A stretch of DNA of 64,000 nucleotides from Tellurirhabdus rosea (GTDB lineage Bacteria > Bacteroidota > Bacteroidia > Cytophagales > Spirosomataceae), in NCBI RefSeq assembly GCF_026278345.1, contig NZ_CP111085.1:446001-510000 (forward strand). Direction: 5' to 3'. The first letter of the stretch is position 1. The number at the start of each line of letters is the position of its first letter. The translations under genes and the position numbers were made by a program. The notes beneath the pieces are model-generated. The model saw only the letters and a list, made by a program, of their open reading frames with translations. It had not been told where the DNA came from and did not search any database. This document shows, piece after piece, positions 1 to 7,675 of the stretch.

Positions 1-1
1 T

Positions 2-175
2 TTCTCGGAGCTTCAGCAGCGGGAATTTGCCCTGCAAAGCAGCGGCTTCAGGGCCGTCAGACACCAGGCCTTCGTCGGCACGGGCTACTTCGATGCCGTC
101 CAGAACGTCGTCACGGCCGGTCTGGCCTCCACCGCCGCGCTGAAAGGCTCGACGGAGGAGGAACAGTTTCATTGA
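2..175 (+). CDS. aceA: Isocitrate lyase, C-terminal fragment (5' end outside window)
   Basis: Only the last 57 codons are present, read in one frame from base 2 to a TGA at 173-175. The tail contains RHQAFVGTGYFDAV and ends KGSTEEEQFH, which matches the conserved C-terminus of isocitrate lyases (RHQxxVGxGYFD ... GSTEExQF). The enzyme splits isocitrate to glyoxylate and succinate in the glyoxylate shunt. The catalytic KKCGH region lies upstream of the window and cannot be checked. It is followed on the same strand by PEP carboxykinase, so the two carbon-sparing, gluconeogenic steps sit side by side, separated by a perfect 22-bp inverted repeat. Confidence 0.85.
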   Translation, partial: FSELQQREFALQSSGFRAVRHQAFVGTGYFDAVQNVVTAGLASTAALKGSTEEEQFH

Positions 176-182
176 CAAATTA

Positions 183-240
183 TGAATGAGCGATTGAGTG
201 ATTGTGTGATGAACCGCTCAATCACTCAATCGCTCATTCA
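183..240. repeat. Perfect 22-bp inverted repeat between aceA and pckA
   Basis: Arms 183-204 and 219-240 are exact reverse complements with a 14-nt loop. The right arm is built of octamers of the form CAATCRCT / CATTCACT in tandem, and the left arm is their complement. It begins 7 nt after the aceA stop codon, and further partial words (CACTCAATCG) run to about 249. It could act as an mRNA 3'-end stabiliser or a weak terminator; there is no T-tract. It belongs to the word-repeat class described in the findings. Confidence 0.9.
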
Positions 241-273
241 CTCAATCGTTTTTCACTTCTCAACACCATTTCC

Positions 274-1890
274 ATGATTGCGACCAAAACAATTGCATCC
301 GCACCGGCGACTTCGCTGCTGGCGCGCCTGGGTCTGGCCGAGTGCCGGAGCATTTACCTGAATCTGTCGCCGGCCGAGCTGGTCGAACACGCGCTGGCCC
401 GCAGCGAGGGCGTCCTGACCGAAACCGGGGCGCTCATGTGTGATACGGGGACGTTTACGGGCCGTTCGCCGAAAGACAAGTTTATCGTCTGCGACGACAA
501 AACCCGGGATACCGTGGAATGGGGCGATATCAACCAGCCGTTTGAAAGCGAAAAATTCGAGCAGCTCCGGCTCAAAATGCTGGCGTACCTGGCCGAGAAA
601 GATGTATACGTGCGCTACGCCCGCGCCTGCGCCTCCCCCGCCTACCGCCTCAACATCGCCGTCGTGACGACCCAGGCCTGGCAGAGTCTTTTCTGTAACC
701 ACCTCTTCCTGCGCCCCGCCCCTGCCGAGCTGGCCGACTTCGAACCCGACTGGACCATCCTCTGCGTACCGGGTTTTCAGGCCGATCCGGCCACGGACGG
801 AACCCGCAAAGCCAACTTTACTCTTGTGGACTTTTCCCGCAAAATGATTCTGATCGGCGGATCGGGTTACGCGGGAGAAATCAAAAAGGGCATTTTTACC
901 GTCCTGAACTTTGTCCTGCCCGTCGAACGCCGGGTGCTGTCCATGCACTGCTCGGCCAATATCGGCGCCGAAGGTCCGAACGGCAGTCCGGATACGGCTT
1001 TGTTCTTCGGCCTGTCGGGAACGGGCAAAACCACCCTTTCGGCGGACCCGGAACGTCGGCTGATCGGCGACGACGAACACGGCTGGGCCGGTGACGAAAT
1101 CTTTAATTTTGAAGGCGGCTGTTACGCCAAAGTCATCAACCTGAGCGCCGAACGGGAGCCGCAGATTTACCATGCCATCCGGTTCGGGGCTGTCCTGGAA
1201 AATACGCGCTTTTTTCCCGGCACGCGAAAAGTTGATTACGACAACCGGTCGGTAACGGAAAACACCCGCACGGCCTATCCCATCGACTACATTCCGGACG
1301 CCGCCGCTCCGTCGGTAGCGGGTGCCCCCCGAAATATTTTCTTCCTGACCGCCGATGCGTTCGGGGTGCTGCCGCCGATTTCGCGGCTGACGGCCGAACA
1401 GGCGATGTACCACTTTCTGTCGGGGTATACCTCCAAGCTGGCAGGCACCGAAATGGGCATTACCGAGCCGGTAGCCACCTTTTCCACCTGCTTCGGCGCG
1501 GCGTTTCTGCCCCTGCCGCCGGTCCGGTATGCCGAACTGCTGGGCGAACTCATCGAGAAATACAACGTCAATGTCTGGCTGATCAATACCGGCTGGACAG
1601 GCGGACCTTACGGCACGGGGCGACGCATCCGGCTCGATTTTACCCGGGCGATGATCCGGGCGGCGCTGAAAGGCGAACTGGTGGCGGCTACCTACATCAC
1701 GCACCCGGTCTTTGGCCTGCGCATGCCGACCACCTGCCCCGGCGTTCCGCACCAGTTGCTGGACCCGCAGCAGACCTGGATTAATCAGGAAGAGTATCTG
1801 GCGAAAGCGGCGGAACTGGCCAGCGCGTTCGAGGACAATTTCCGCCGGTTCGAAAGCGTTATGAAAACAGAAACTATCGAGGCAGCATGA
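274..1890 (+). CDS. pckA: Phosphoenolpyruvate carboxykinase (ATP)
   Basis: Catalyses oxaloacetate + ATP to PEP + CO2 + ADP, the entry step of gluconeogenesis in the cytoplasm. The product is 538 residues from the ATG at 274, the usual family length. An in-frame upstream start at 202 would translate the aceA/pckA inverted repeat and is unlikely. The substrate-binding stretch TGRSPKDKF lies near residues 62-70, the kinase-1a/P-loop GLSGTGKTTL near 246-255, and the metal-binding GDDEHGW about a dozen residues later. It directly follows aceA, consistent with flux from acetyl-CoA via the glyoxylate shunt to sugars. A clear hairpin terminator follows at 1965. Confidence 0.97.
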   Translation: MIATKTIASAPATSLLARLGLAECRSIYLNLSPAELVEHALARSEGVLTETGALMCDTGTFTGRSPKDKFIVCDDKTRDTVEWGDINQPFESEKFEQLRLKMLAYLAEKDVYVRYARACASPAYRLNIAVVTTQAWQSLFCNHLFLRPAPAELADFEPDWTILCVPGFQADPATDGTRKANFTLVDFSRKMILIGGSGYAGEIKKGIFTVLNFVLPVERRVLSMHCSANIGAEGPNGSPDTALFFGLSGTGKTTLSADPERRLIGDDEHGWAGDEIFNFEGGCYAKVINLSAEREPQIYHAIRFGAVLENTRFFPGTRKVDYDNRSVTENTRTAYPIDYIPDAAAPSVAGAPRNIFFLTADAFGVLPPISRLTAEQAMYHFLSGYTSKLAGTEMGITEPVATFSTCFGAAFLPLPPVRYAELLGELIEKYNVNVWLINTGWTGGPYGTGRRIRLDFTRAMIRAALKGELVAATYITHPVFGLRMPTTCPGVPHQLLDPQQTWINQEEYLAKAAELASAFEDNFRRFESVMKTETIEAA

Positions 1891-1964
1891 TTGTGTGAAC
1901 AAGTGTAACCAAAATTGGTTATATAGTTTCTGGTGTCTGGATTACGCACTTCAACAAACATAGA

Positions 1965-1990
1965 GCCGACCTGCCGAGGTCGGCTTTTTT
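1965..1990 (+). terminator. Rho-independent terminator of pckA
   Basis: 8-bp stem GCCGACCT/AGGTCGGC with a 4-nt GCCG loop, followed by TTTTTT at 1985-1990. It lies about 75 nt after the pckA stop. Confidence 0.9.
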
Positions 1991-2087
1991 ATTTTCCGAA
2001 GATACCGCCTATCCTCCTCATCTTGACACTGATACGCTAATTTCCTAACTATAGGGCAACGATAACCTTACTCTTCCAGGTTCCCCT

Positions 2088-4880
2088 ATGCGAACACTTC
2101 TCACCATCACCCGCCTGCTCCTGCTGGCGGTTCTGCTGCCCGGCACCACGAGTCTGCTGGCCCAGAGTCTGCCCGAGGGCGTCACCAAGGTAACGTCCGT
2201 GGAAGGCATCACGGAGTACCAGCTGAAGAACGGCCTGCGGGTCCTGCTCTTTCCCGACCCGTCGAAGCCGACGATTACCGTCAACATTACCTACCTTGTA
2301 GGCTCCCGGCACGAAGGATACGGGGAAAGCGGCATGGCGCACCTGCTCGAACACATGGTGTTCAAAGGCTCGACCAAGCACCCCAACATCCCGCAGGAAC
2401 TGACCGAACACGGCTCCCGGCCCAACGGCACGACCTGGTACGACCGCACGAACTACTTCGAAACCTTTTCGGCCACCGACGAAAACCTGAAATGGGCGCT
2501 CGATCTGGAAGCCGACCGGATGCTTAACTCCTTCATCAAAGCGGAAGACCTCGCGACCGAATTCTCCGTGGTGCGCAACGAATTTGAAATGGGCGAAAAC
2601 TCACCCCAGTACGTGCTGATGGAGCGCATTCTTTCCTCGGCCTATCTGTGGCACAATTACGGCAAATCGACCATCGGCTCCCGGGAAGACATCGAGCGGG
2701 TGCCCATCGACAACCTGCGGGCTTTTTACAAAAAATTCTACCAGCCCGACAATGCCATTCTGCTGGTGGCGGGAAAGATCGACGAAGCCAAAACCATCCA
2801 GCTGGTTCAGGAGCACTTCGGCTCCATTCCGCGTCCGGAGCGCCAATTGGCCAAAACCTACACGGTGGAGCCTACGCAGGACGGCGAGCGTTTTGTCTCG
2901 CTGCGGCGGGTCGGCGATACGCAGGGCGTAGGCGTCGCCTACCACACCCCGGCGGGTGCCCATCCGGACTACGCGACGCTCGACGTGCTGATGGACGTGC
3001 TGACGAACGAACCTTCGGGCCGACTGTACAAGGCGCTGGTCGAATCGAAAAAAGCGGCGTTCCAGTACGGCTGGACCCCCGCCCTGCACGACCCCGGCTT
3101 TGCCTATTTCTACGCCGAAGTGCGGAAAGAACAATCGCTGGACTCGGCCCGAACCGCCCTGCTCAGTACGCTGGATGCCGCCGCGAAAAAAGTGCCGACG
3201 GCCGAGGAAGTGGAGCGGGCCAAAACCAAGCTGCTCACCGACATCGAAACCCTGTTCCGGAGTTCCGACCGCGTGGGGCTAAACCTGAGCGAATGGATGG
3301 CCGCGGGCGACTGGCGGCTGGTCTTCCTCTACCGCGACCGGATTCGGAAGGTAACGCCCGCCGATGTGCAGCGCGTGGCGGCGGCCTATCTGAAGCCCTC
3401 GAACCGCACGGTCGGCACGTTTATTCCGGACCAGACGCCCGACCGGGCCGAAATCCCGGAGAAGCCGGATGTGATGGCGATGGTGAAAGAGTACAAGGGC
3501 GAAAAGGCGCTGGCTGCCGGGGAAGCGTTTGACGTCACTCCCGCCAACATCGACGCCCGCACCAAACGCGGCCAGGAGCCGAAAAGCCTCAAATACGCCC
3601 TGCTGCCCAAATCGACCCGCGGCAACAGCGTCAACGCCCAGCTTACGCTTCGTTTTGGCGACGACAAAACCCTGATGAACCGGGCCACCGCCGCCAGCTT
3701 TACGGCGGCCATGCTGGAACGCGGCACCAAAACCCGCACCTACCAGCAGATCCGGGACGAGTTCGACAAGCTGAAGGCACGCGTGTACACCTACGGCGGC
3801 GGACAGACGGCGGGCGTATCGGTTGAAACGTCCAAAGACAACCTGCCGGCCGTGATGAAGATTGTGACGGATTACCTCAAAAATCCGACGTTCCCGGAAG
3901 CCGAATTTGAAAAACTGAAGCAGGAACGCCTGGCCGGCATCGAAGCCCAGAAGCAGGAACCGGATGCCATTGCCTTCAACCTCTCCCAGCGGACCCTGAA
4001 CCCGTATCCGAAAGGCCACCCGATGTACGTCATGACCTTCGACGAGCAGATTGAAGCCATCAAAAACCTGAAGCTGGATGAAGTCAAACAGTTTTACAAG
4101 GACTTCTACGGAGCCGATAACGCTACCGTGGCCGTGGTCGGCGATTTCGACGAAGCGTCGCTGCGAACCATGCTGAAAACCGATCTGGCCAGGTGGAAGT
4201 CGCCAAAGCCCTACACCCGGATTGCCCAGTCGTATCAGGAAATCAAACCGGGCACGCAGTCCGTCCAGACGGCGGACAAGGCCAATGCCACCTACGTAGC
4301 GGGCTACAAGATCGCCATGCGCGACGATGACCCGGACTATCCGGCGCTGGTGCTGGGGAACTACATGTTTGGCGGCGGGTTCCTCAATTCCCGGCTGGCT
4401 ACCCGGATTCGGCAGAAAGAAGGCATTTCGTACGGCGTAGGCTCGCAGGTGAGTGCCGACCCGCGCGACAAGGTGGGCTCGTTTATGACCTATGCCATCT
4501 ACAATCCCGAAAATGCCGAGAAGCTTGAAAAAGCCTATCAGGAAGAGTTCGAGAGAGTGGTGAAAGAAGGCTTCTCGCCGGAGGAAATCAAGGCGGCCAA
4601 AAGCGGCTGGCTGCAGAGCCGTCAGGTTACCCGGTCGCAGGATGGTTCGCTGGCCAGCCGCCTGAACTACTTCCTGGACCTGAACCGGATGATGGTCTGG
4701 GACGCCGACCTGGAGAAGAAGATCGAATCCCTGACGCCGGACCAGATCAATGCCGCCATGAAAAAGTACATGGATTACAGCAAGCTGGTGGTTATCAAAG
4801 CCGGTGATTTTGAGAAGGCGGCCAAAAAAATTGCCGAAAAACAACCCGCGGGTGCCGCCGGGGGCGCGAAGAAGCAGTAG
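2088..4880 (+). CDS. Secreted M16 (pitrilysin/insulinase-family) zinc metallopeptidase
   Basis: 930-residue protein with an N-terminal signal peptide (hydrophobic residues about 8-22, cleavage near SLLAQS). The inverted zinc motif HxxEH is present as H85-L-L-E88-H89, with the conserved downstream glutamate in the LDLEADRM segment, so the N-terminal half should be catalytic. The second half (from about residue 500) repeats the M16 fold without HxxEH, as in pitrilysin-type single-chain enzymes, and contains the GGGFLNSRL motif typical of the C-terminal M16 domain. It probably degrades small peptides in the periplasm. It stands alone between two terminators. Confidence 0.93.
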   Translation: MRTLLTITRLLLLAVLLPGTTSLLAQSLPEGVTKVTSVEGITEYQLKNGLRVLLFPDPSKPTITVNITYLVGSRHEGYGESGMAHLLEHMVFKGSTKHPNIPQELTEHGSRPNGTTWYDRTNYFETFSATDENLKWALDLEADRMLNSFIKAEDLATEFSVVRNEFEMGENSPQYVLMERILSSAYLWHNYGKSTIGSREDIERVPIDNLRAFYKKFYQPDNAILLVAGKIDEAKTIQLVQEHFGSIPRPERQLAKTYTVEPTQDGERFVSLRRVGDTQGVGVAYHTPAGAHPDYATLDVLMDVLTNEPSGRLYKALVESKKAAFQYGWTPALHDPGFAYFYAEVRKEQSLDSARTALLSTLDAAAKKVPTAEEVERAKTKLLTDIETLFRSSDRVGLNLSEWMAAGDWRLVFLYRDRIRKVTPADVQRVAAAYLKPSNRTVGTFIPDQTPDRAEIPEKPDVMAMVKEYKGEKALAAGEAFDVTPANIDARTKRGQEPKSLKYALLPKSTRGNSVNAQLTLRFGDDKTLMNRATAASFTAAMLERGTKTRTYQQIRDEFDKLKARVYTYGGGQTAGVSVETSKDNLPAVMKIVTDYLKNPTFPEAEFEKLKQERLAGIEAQKQEPDAIAFNLSQRTLNPYPKGHPMYVMTFDEQIEAIKNLKLDEVKQFYKDFYGADNATVAVVGDFDEASLRTMLKTDLARWKSPKPYTRIAQSYQEIKPGTQSVQTADKANATYVAGYKIAMRDDDPDYPALVLGNYMFGGGFLNSRLATRIRQKEGISYGVGSQVSADPRDKVGSFMTYAIYNPENAEKLEKAYQEEFERVVKEGFSPEEIKAAKSGWLQSRQVTRSQDGSLASRLNYFLDLNRMMVWDADLEKKIESLTPDQINAAMKKYMDYSKLVVIKAGDFEKAAKKIAEKQPAGAAGGAKKQ

Positions 4881-4914
4881 TCCGGGGCTTGCCAATTGTA
4901 TCTCTTTTCTGTTC

Positions 4915-4940
4915 GTAACGCGGGTCGAAACCCGCGTTAC
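4915..4940 (+). terminator. Hairpin terminator after the M16 protease
   Basis: Perfect 11-bp stem GTAACGCGGGT/ACCCGCGTTAC closed by a CGAA loop. The tail TTATTTAT is only moderately T-rich. It lies 35 nt after the stop codon. Confidence 0.7.
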
Positions 4941-5020
4941 TTATTTATCTCCTTCACACTCAGGGAATATTAAATAATTTTTTAAATTACATGTAACCGC
5001 CGTTAGACAAATGAAGGAAG

Positions 5021-5035
5021 TGGCACGGATATTGC
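5021..5035 (+). promoter_or_regulatory. Sigma-54 (RpoN) type -24/-12 promoter
   Basis: TGGCAC (5021-5026), five bases, then TTGC (5032-5035), matching the sigma-54 consensus TGGCACN5TTGC in both invariant blocks (GG and GC) and in spacing. The -12 block predicts a start of transcription near 5047, about 28 nt ahead of the ATG at 5075. An AT-rich tract (about 4967-4990) lies just upstream and could host bending or activator contacts; I could not identify an activator palindrome. This is the only such motif I noticed in an intergenic region here. Confidence 0.7.
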
Positions 5036-5074
5036 CTCGATAAACGTTGCAACCGAATCCATAAAATAGTAACG

Positions 5075-5458
5075 ATGAACTCTGTCTCTTATCACTTAAA
5101 TCACTTAGACAATCAATCGGAAAATAATAGCCAGGCCCTGCCGGACTGGGGGCTTGCCGCGGAGGAGCTTTACACGCGCTACCATTATTTATCCGAATTG
5201 CAGACGAGGGCCCGGCAGCTTCCGATCGATGAAGTCCATCAACTGACCATCGGCCACCTGATGCAGGTTCTGATGGAAACGCTCGTGGAACTGGTCGAAG
5301 ACATTTCTGCAGAGACCGCCGCCGCTGCGGGCGAACGCGAGGTTTCCGCCCAGCTTCGCCGTCACGCTTCTGTCATTCAGGCTGTCGTTCAACAGGTTGA
5401 CACCGCCGCCGGGAAATTGATCGACCAATTCCCAGCCTTGAAGGAAGGGGTCGAATGA
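5075..5458 (+). CDS. Small helical hypothetical protein under a sigma-54 promoter
   Basis: 127 residues, acidic, no signal peptide or membrane segment. After a polar N-terminus (about 25 residues) the sequence looks all-helical, with heptad-like leucine/valine spacing from about residue 50 (HLMQVLMETLVELVEDI) and again near 90-115. I recognise no family. The ATG at 5075 is about 28 nt downstream of the predicted sigma-54 start site, which is the best clue to its role: an activator-dependent, condition-specific protein. Its stop codon overlaps an ATG (ATGAAT at 5455) that opens only a 29-codon frame, which I do not regard as a gene. Confidence 0.6.
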   Translation: MNSVSYHLNHLDNQSENNSQALPDWGLAAEELYTRYHYLSELQTRARQLPIDEVHQLTIGHLMQVLMETLVELVEDISAETAAAAGEREVSAQLRRHASVIQAVVQQVDTAAGKLIDQFPALKEGVE

Positions 5459-5540
5459 ATCCGATAAGAACAATTTATCCCTGTTTACGCCTACACCGTA
5501 AGGGCACCCGAACAGGATTACGTATAACTCACCGTATTCC

Positions 5541-5717
5541 GTGACCTACAGCGACATTTACATTGCTGAACTGCTTAAGCAGGTGAAATCAACCACTGAT
5601 CCCCAATTATTTGACGCGCTTTTTCTGGTGTATGTCCAGCGGTGCCGTGCCCGCATTCGCGCCGCCTCCGCCTATACCCATGTCCCACAACCAAGCCCCG
5701 ACATTCCGTTTGCCTGA
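5541..5717 (+). CDS. Possible 58-residue protein, GTG start
   Basis: Open frame GTG(5541)-TGA(5717) in an otherwise gene-free stretch of 378 bases. The peptide begins with an amphipathic helix (TYSDIYIAELLKQVKS) followed by DPQLFDALFLVYVQRCRARI and a Pro-rich tail. The frame is open only from 5502 and there is no convincing ribosome-binding site. It could be the second gene of the sigma-54 transcript starting near 5047, since no terminator separates them. I do not recognise it. Confidence 0.35.
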   Translation: MTYSDIYIAELLKQVKSTTDPQLFDALFLVYVQRCRARIRAASAYTHVPQPSPDIPFA

Positions 5718-5836
5718 ACACTACATCTACGTTTCGTTAAATACTTTTTTGGCCCTTTTTCTAATTTCATAGGCGCTTCCGGGAATTATTCTATTCTTTT
5801 GCGACTTACGTCTGCATAGCCATTGTCCCGTGCGTT

Positions 5837-6751
5837 ATGAATACCCAACTTGCCAGCCCACCCGCCAGAGAAAATCGACTGACGCTGTTTCTGGCCCTGG
5901 CTTCCGTTTATGTGTTGTGGGGGTCTACGTATCTGTTCGTTCACTTTATGACGGAACAGATGCCTCCGCTGTATATGGCCTCCCTTCGGCTGAGTTCGGC
6001 GGGGGCTTTGCTGTATCTGTACGCACGGCTGACCGGAACCGCCGCTCCCGGCCGCAAGCAGTGGCTGTCGGCCGGCTCCATCGGCGTGCTGCTGTTGACC
6101 ATTGCAAACGGCTGTATGACGCTGGCCCTCCAGTACATTCCTACCAACATCGCCGCGCTGATTTCGGCCACGGTGCCCGTATTCATCATTTCGCTTAACT
6201 GGATTGCCTTCAACCGCGTCCGCCCGACGGTGCTGGCGATGCTTGGCCTTGGGGTCGGCCTGCTGGGGGTGGCCCTGCTGGTGCGGCCGGGCGGCGGAAA
6301 CACCGGCGGTCCGGGTCTCTGGACCGGCGTCGGGCTGATTACCATCGGCAACCTGTCGTGGGCGGTCGGCACGCTGCTTTCCTCCCGGCTTTCGCTGCCG
6401 CCGCAACTGATTTCCAGCGCCGTCCAGATGCTGGTCGGCGGTGGAATCATGTTCGGCCTGAGCATGCTGACCGAAGACGCAACCCTGCTCAGCATCAGCC
6501 AGGCACCTCCCAAAGCCATTGGCTCACTGATTTACCTCATCATTTTCGGCTCCATCATCGGCTTTTCGTCATTCGCCTGGCTGGCCCGAAACGCCCCCCC
6601 GCAGTTGGTCTCCACCTACGCCTACGTCAACCCCGTCGTCGCGATGATTCTCGGCTGGGCGTTCGCCGGCGAACACCTCACCCTCCACTCCTTCATCGCC
6701 GCCGCGGTCATTCTGGCCGGCGTGGTGTTGATTACGCTGGGAAGAAAATGA
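5837..6751 (+). CDS. EamA-family (DMT superfamily) inner-membrane transporter
   Basis: 304 residues with ten predicted hydrophobic helices in two homologous EamA halves (about 18-150 and 165-300). The first half opens with the family signature YVLWGSTYLFVHF, and the second ends with the LAGVVLITLG helix typical of RhaT/EamA permeases. Members export amino acids, sugars or metabolites; the substrate cannot be read from sequence. The TGA stop at 6749 lies inside the left arm of the convergent inverted repeat. Confidence 0.9.
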   Translation: MNTQLASPPARENRLTLFLALASVYVLWGSTYLFVHFMTEQMPPLYMASLRLSSAGALLYLYARLTGTAAPGRKQWLSAGSIGVLLLTIANGCMTLALQYIPTNIAALISATVPVFIISLNWIAFNRVRPTVLAMLGLGVGLLGVALLVRPGGGNTGGPGLWTGVGLITIGNLSWAVGTLLSSRLSLPPQLISSAVQMLVGGGIMFGLSMLTEDATLLSISQAPPKAIGSLIYLIIFGSIIGFSSFAWLARNAPPQLVSTYAYVNPVVAMILGWAFAGEHLTLHSFIAAAVILAGVVLITLGRK

Positions 6752-6813
6752 CTGAATGACTGATTAGCTCTGCTAATTCTGGTACTATGGAGCTAATCGG
6801 TCATTCAGTCATT
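6747..6813. repeat. Octamer-word inverted repeat between convergent EamA and SDR genes
   Basis: Arms 6747-6769 and 6791-6813 pair over 23 bp with one mismatch; the loop is 21 nt. The left arm is ATGACTGA twice plus TTAGCT. The right side continues beyond the stem as CATTCAGT/CATTCAAT/CATTCAAT/CATTT to 6830. The EamA stop codon lies in the left arm and the SDR stop begins immediately after the right-hand words, so it can serve as a bidirectional 3' end for both genes. Confidence 0.88.
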
Positions 6814-6829
6814 CAATCATTCAATCATT

Positions 6830-7585
6830 TCAAAACGGCGGTGGGCTTACGCTGGTCCAGCCGCCGTCGACGATGAGGCTTTGGCCGGTGATGTGGCGGG
6901 AGGCGGGCGAAAGCAGGAAGAGGGCGGCGTTGGCGATGTCGTCCACGGTGGCCGGGCGGCCCATCGGCGTTATCTTCGACCAGACCGGAATGTAATTCGG
7001 ATCGTCCAGCGTCCGCTCGGTCTGGGTGGCTCCGGGCGCAATGGCGTTGATGGTGATGCCGTGGGGCGAGAGGTCAAGCACCAGATTTTTGGCCAGCATT
7101 TCGAGGGCAGCCTTGGTCATGCTGTAGGCCGCCAGCCCCGGATGCGCCTGATGGCCCACGACCGAGGACATGAGCAGAACGCTCCCGCCGGTTTTCTGCT
7201 CGCGCATGTGCCGGGCGGCCTCCTGCGTCAGAAAAAAACTGCCCCGGAGGTTGAGGTCCATCACTTTCTGAAAATCGTCCGGCGAATATTCAAAGAAGTC
7301 GCCGAAGATGGTGATGCCCGCATTGGCGACGAGTAGCGTCAGACCGCCGAACTCCTGCACGGCCACGGCGACCATTTTCCGGATAAAGGACACGTCGGAG
7401 GCATCGCCGGGCAGGGCCAGACAACGCCCCCCTTCCTGCCGGATGGTTTCGGCGGCGGTTCGGACCAGTTCAACATCGGAATCATTGAGCAGGACGGCGG
7501 CTCCCTGACGGGCCAGCTGGCGGGCGATGGCAAAACCGATCCCCTGCCCGGCCCCGGTGACCAGGGCGGTTTGGTTCTGAAACAT
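6830..7585 (-). CDS. SDR-family NAD(P)-dependent oxidoreductase
   Basis: 251 residues, classical short-chain dehydrogenase/reductase length. The cofactor motif TGAGQGIG is at 10-17, NAG at 88-90, the catalytic serine at 140/141 and YSMTK (YxxxK) at 154-158. An acidic residue at the end of beta-2 (ND, residues 34-35) suggests NAD preference, which is inference. The C-terminal GQSLIVDGGWT is typical of 3-oxoacyl-ACP-reductase/glucose-dehydrogenase-like SDRs. The substrate is not identifiable. About 90 nt separate it from the acyl-CoA carboxylase gene upstream on the same strand. Confidence 0.93.
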   Translation of the reverse strand: MFQNQTALVTGAGQGIGFAIARQLARQGAAVLLNDSDVELVRTAAETIRQEGGRCLALPGDASDVSFIRKMVAVAVQEFGGLTLLVANAGITIFGDFFEYSPDDFQKVMDLNLRGSFFLTQEAARHMREQKTGGSVLLMSSVVGHQAHPGLAAYSMTKAALEMLAKNLVLDLSPHGITINAIAPGATQTERTLDDPNYIPVWSKITPMGRPATVDDIANAALFLLSPASRHITGQSLIVDGGWTSVSPPPF

Positions 7586-7675
7586 ACGCAGCTACAACGC
7601 GCGGATTTTTGATTCGCGAAAAAGAAAACAAAGGCGGAGCGGACCCAGAAGCGGGTCCGCTCCGCGATTTGGGAA

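Noticed and set aside
202-273. Upstream in-frame start for pckA
   Set aside because: Would translate the perfect inverted repeat into a peptide unlike PckA N-termini.
253-1902. Long open frames on the strand opposite pckA, the M16 protease, pccB, the TonB receptor, LepA and other genes (many 150-550 codons)
   Set aside because: They lie wholly over strongly supported genes, have arginine/histidine/glycine-rich translations typical of antisense frames in G+C-rich DNA and no family resemblance.
5455-5544. 29-codon ORF overlapping the stop of the 127-residue gene (ATGA)
   Set aside because: Arg-rich composition without any structural logic, too short, and no support beyond the overlap.
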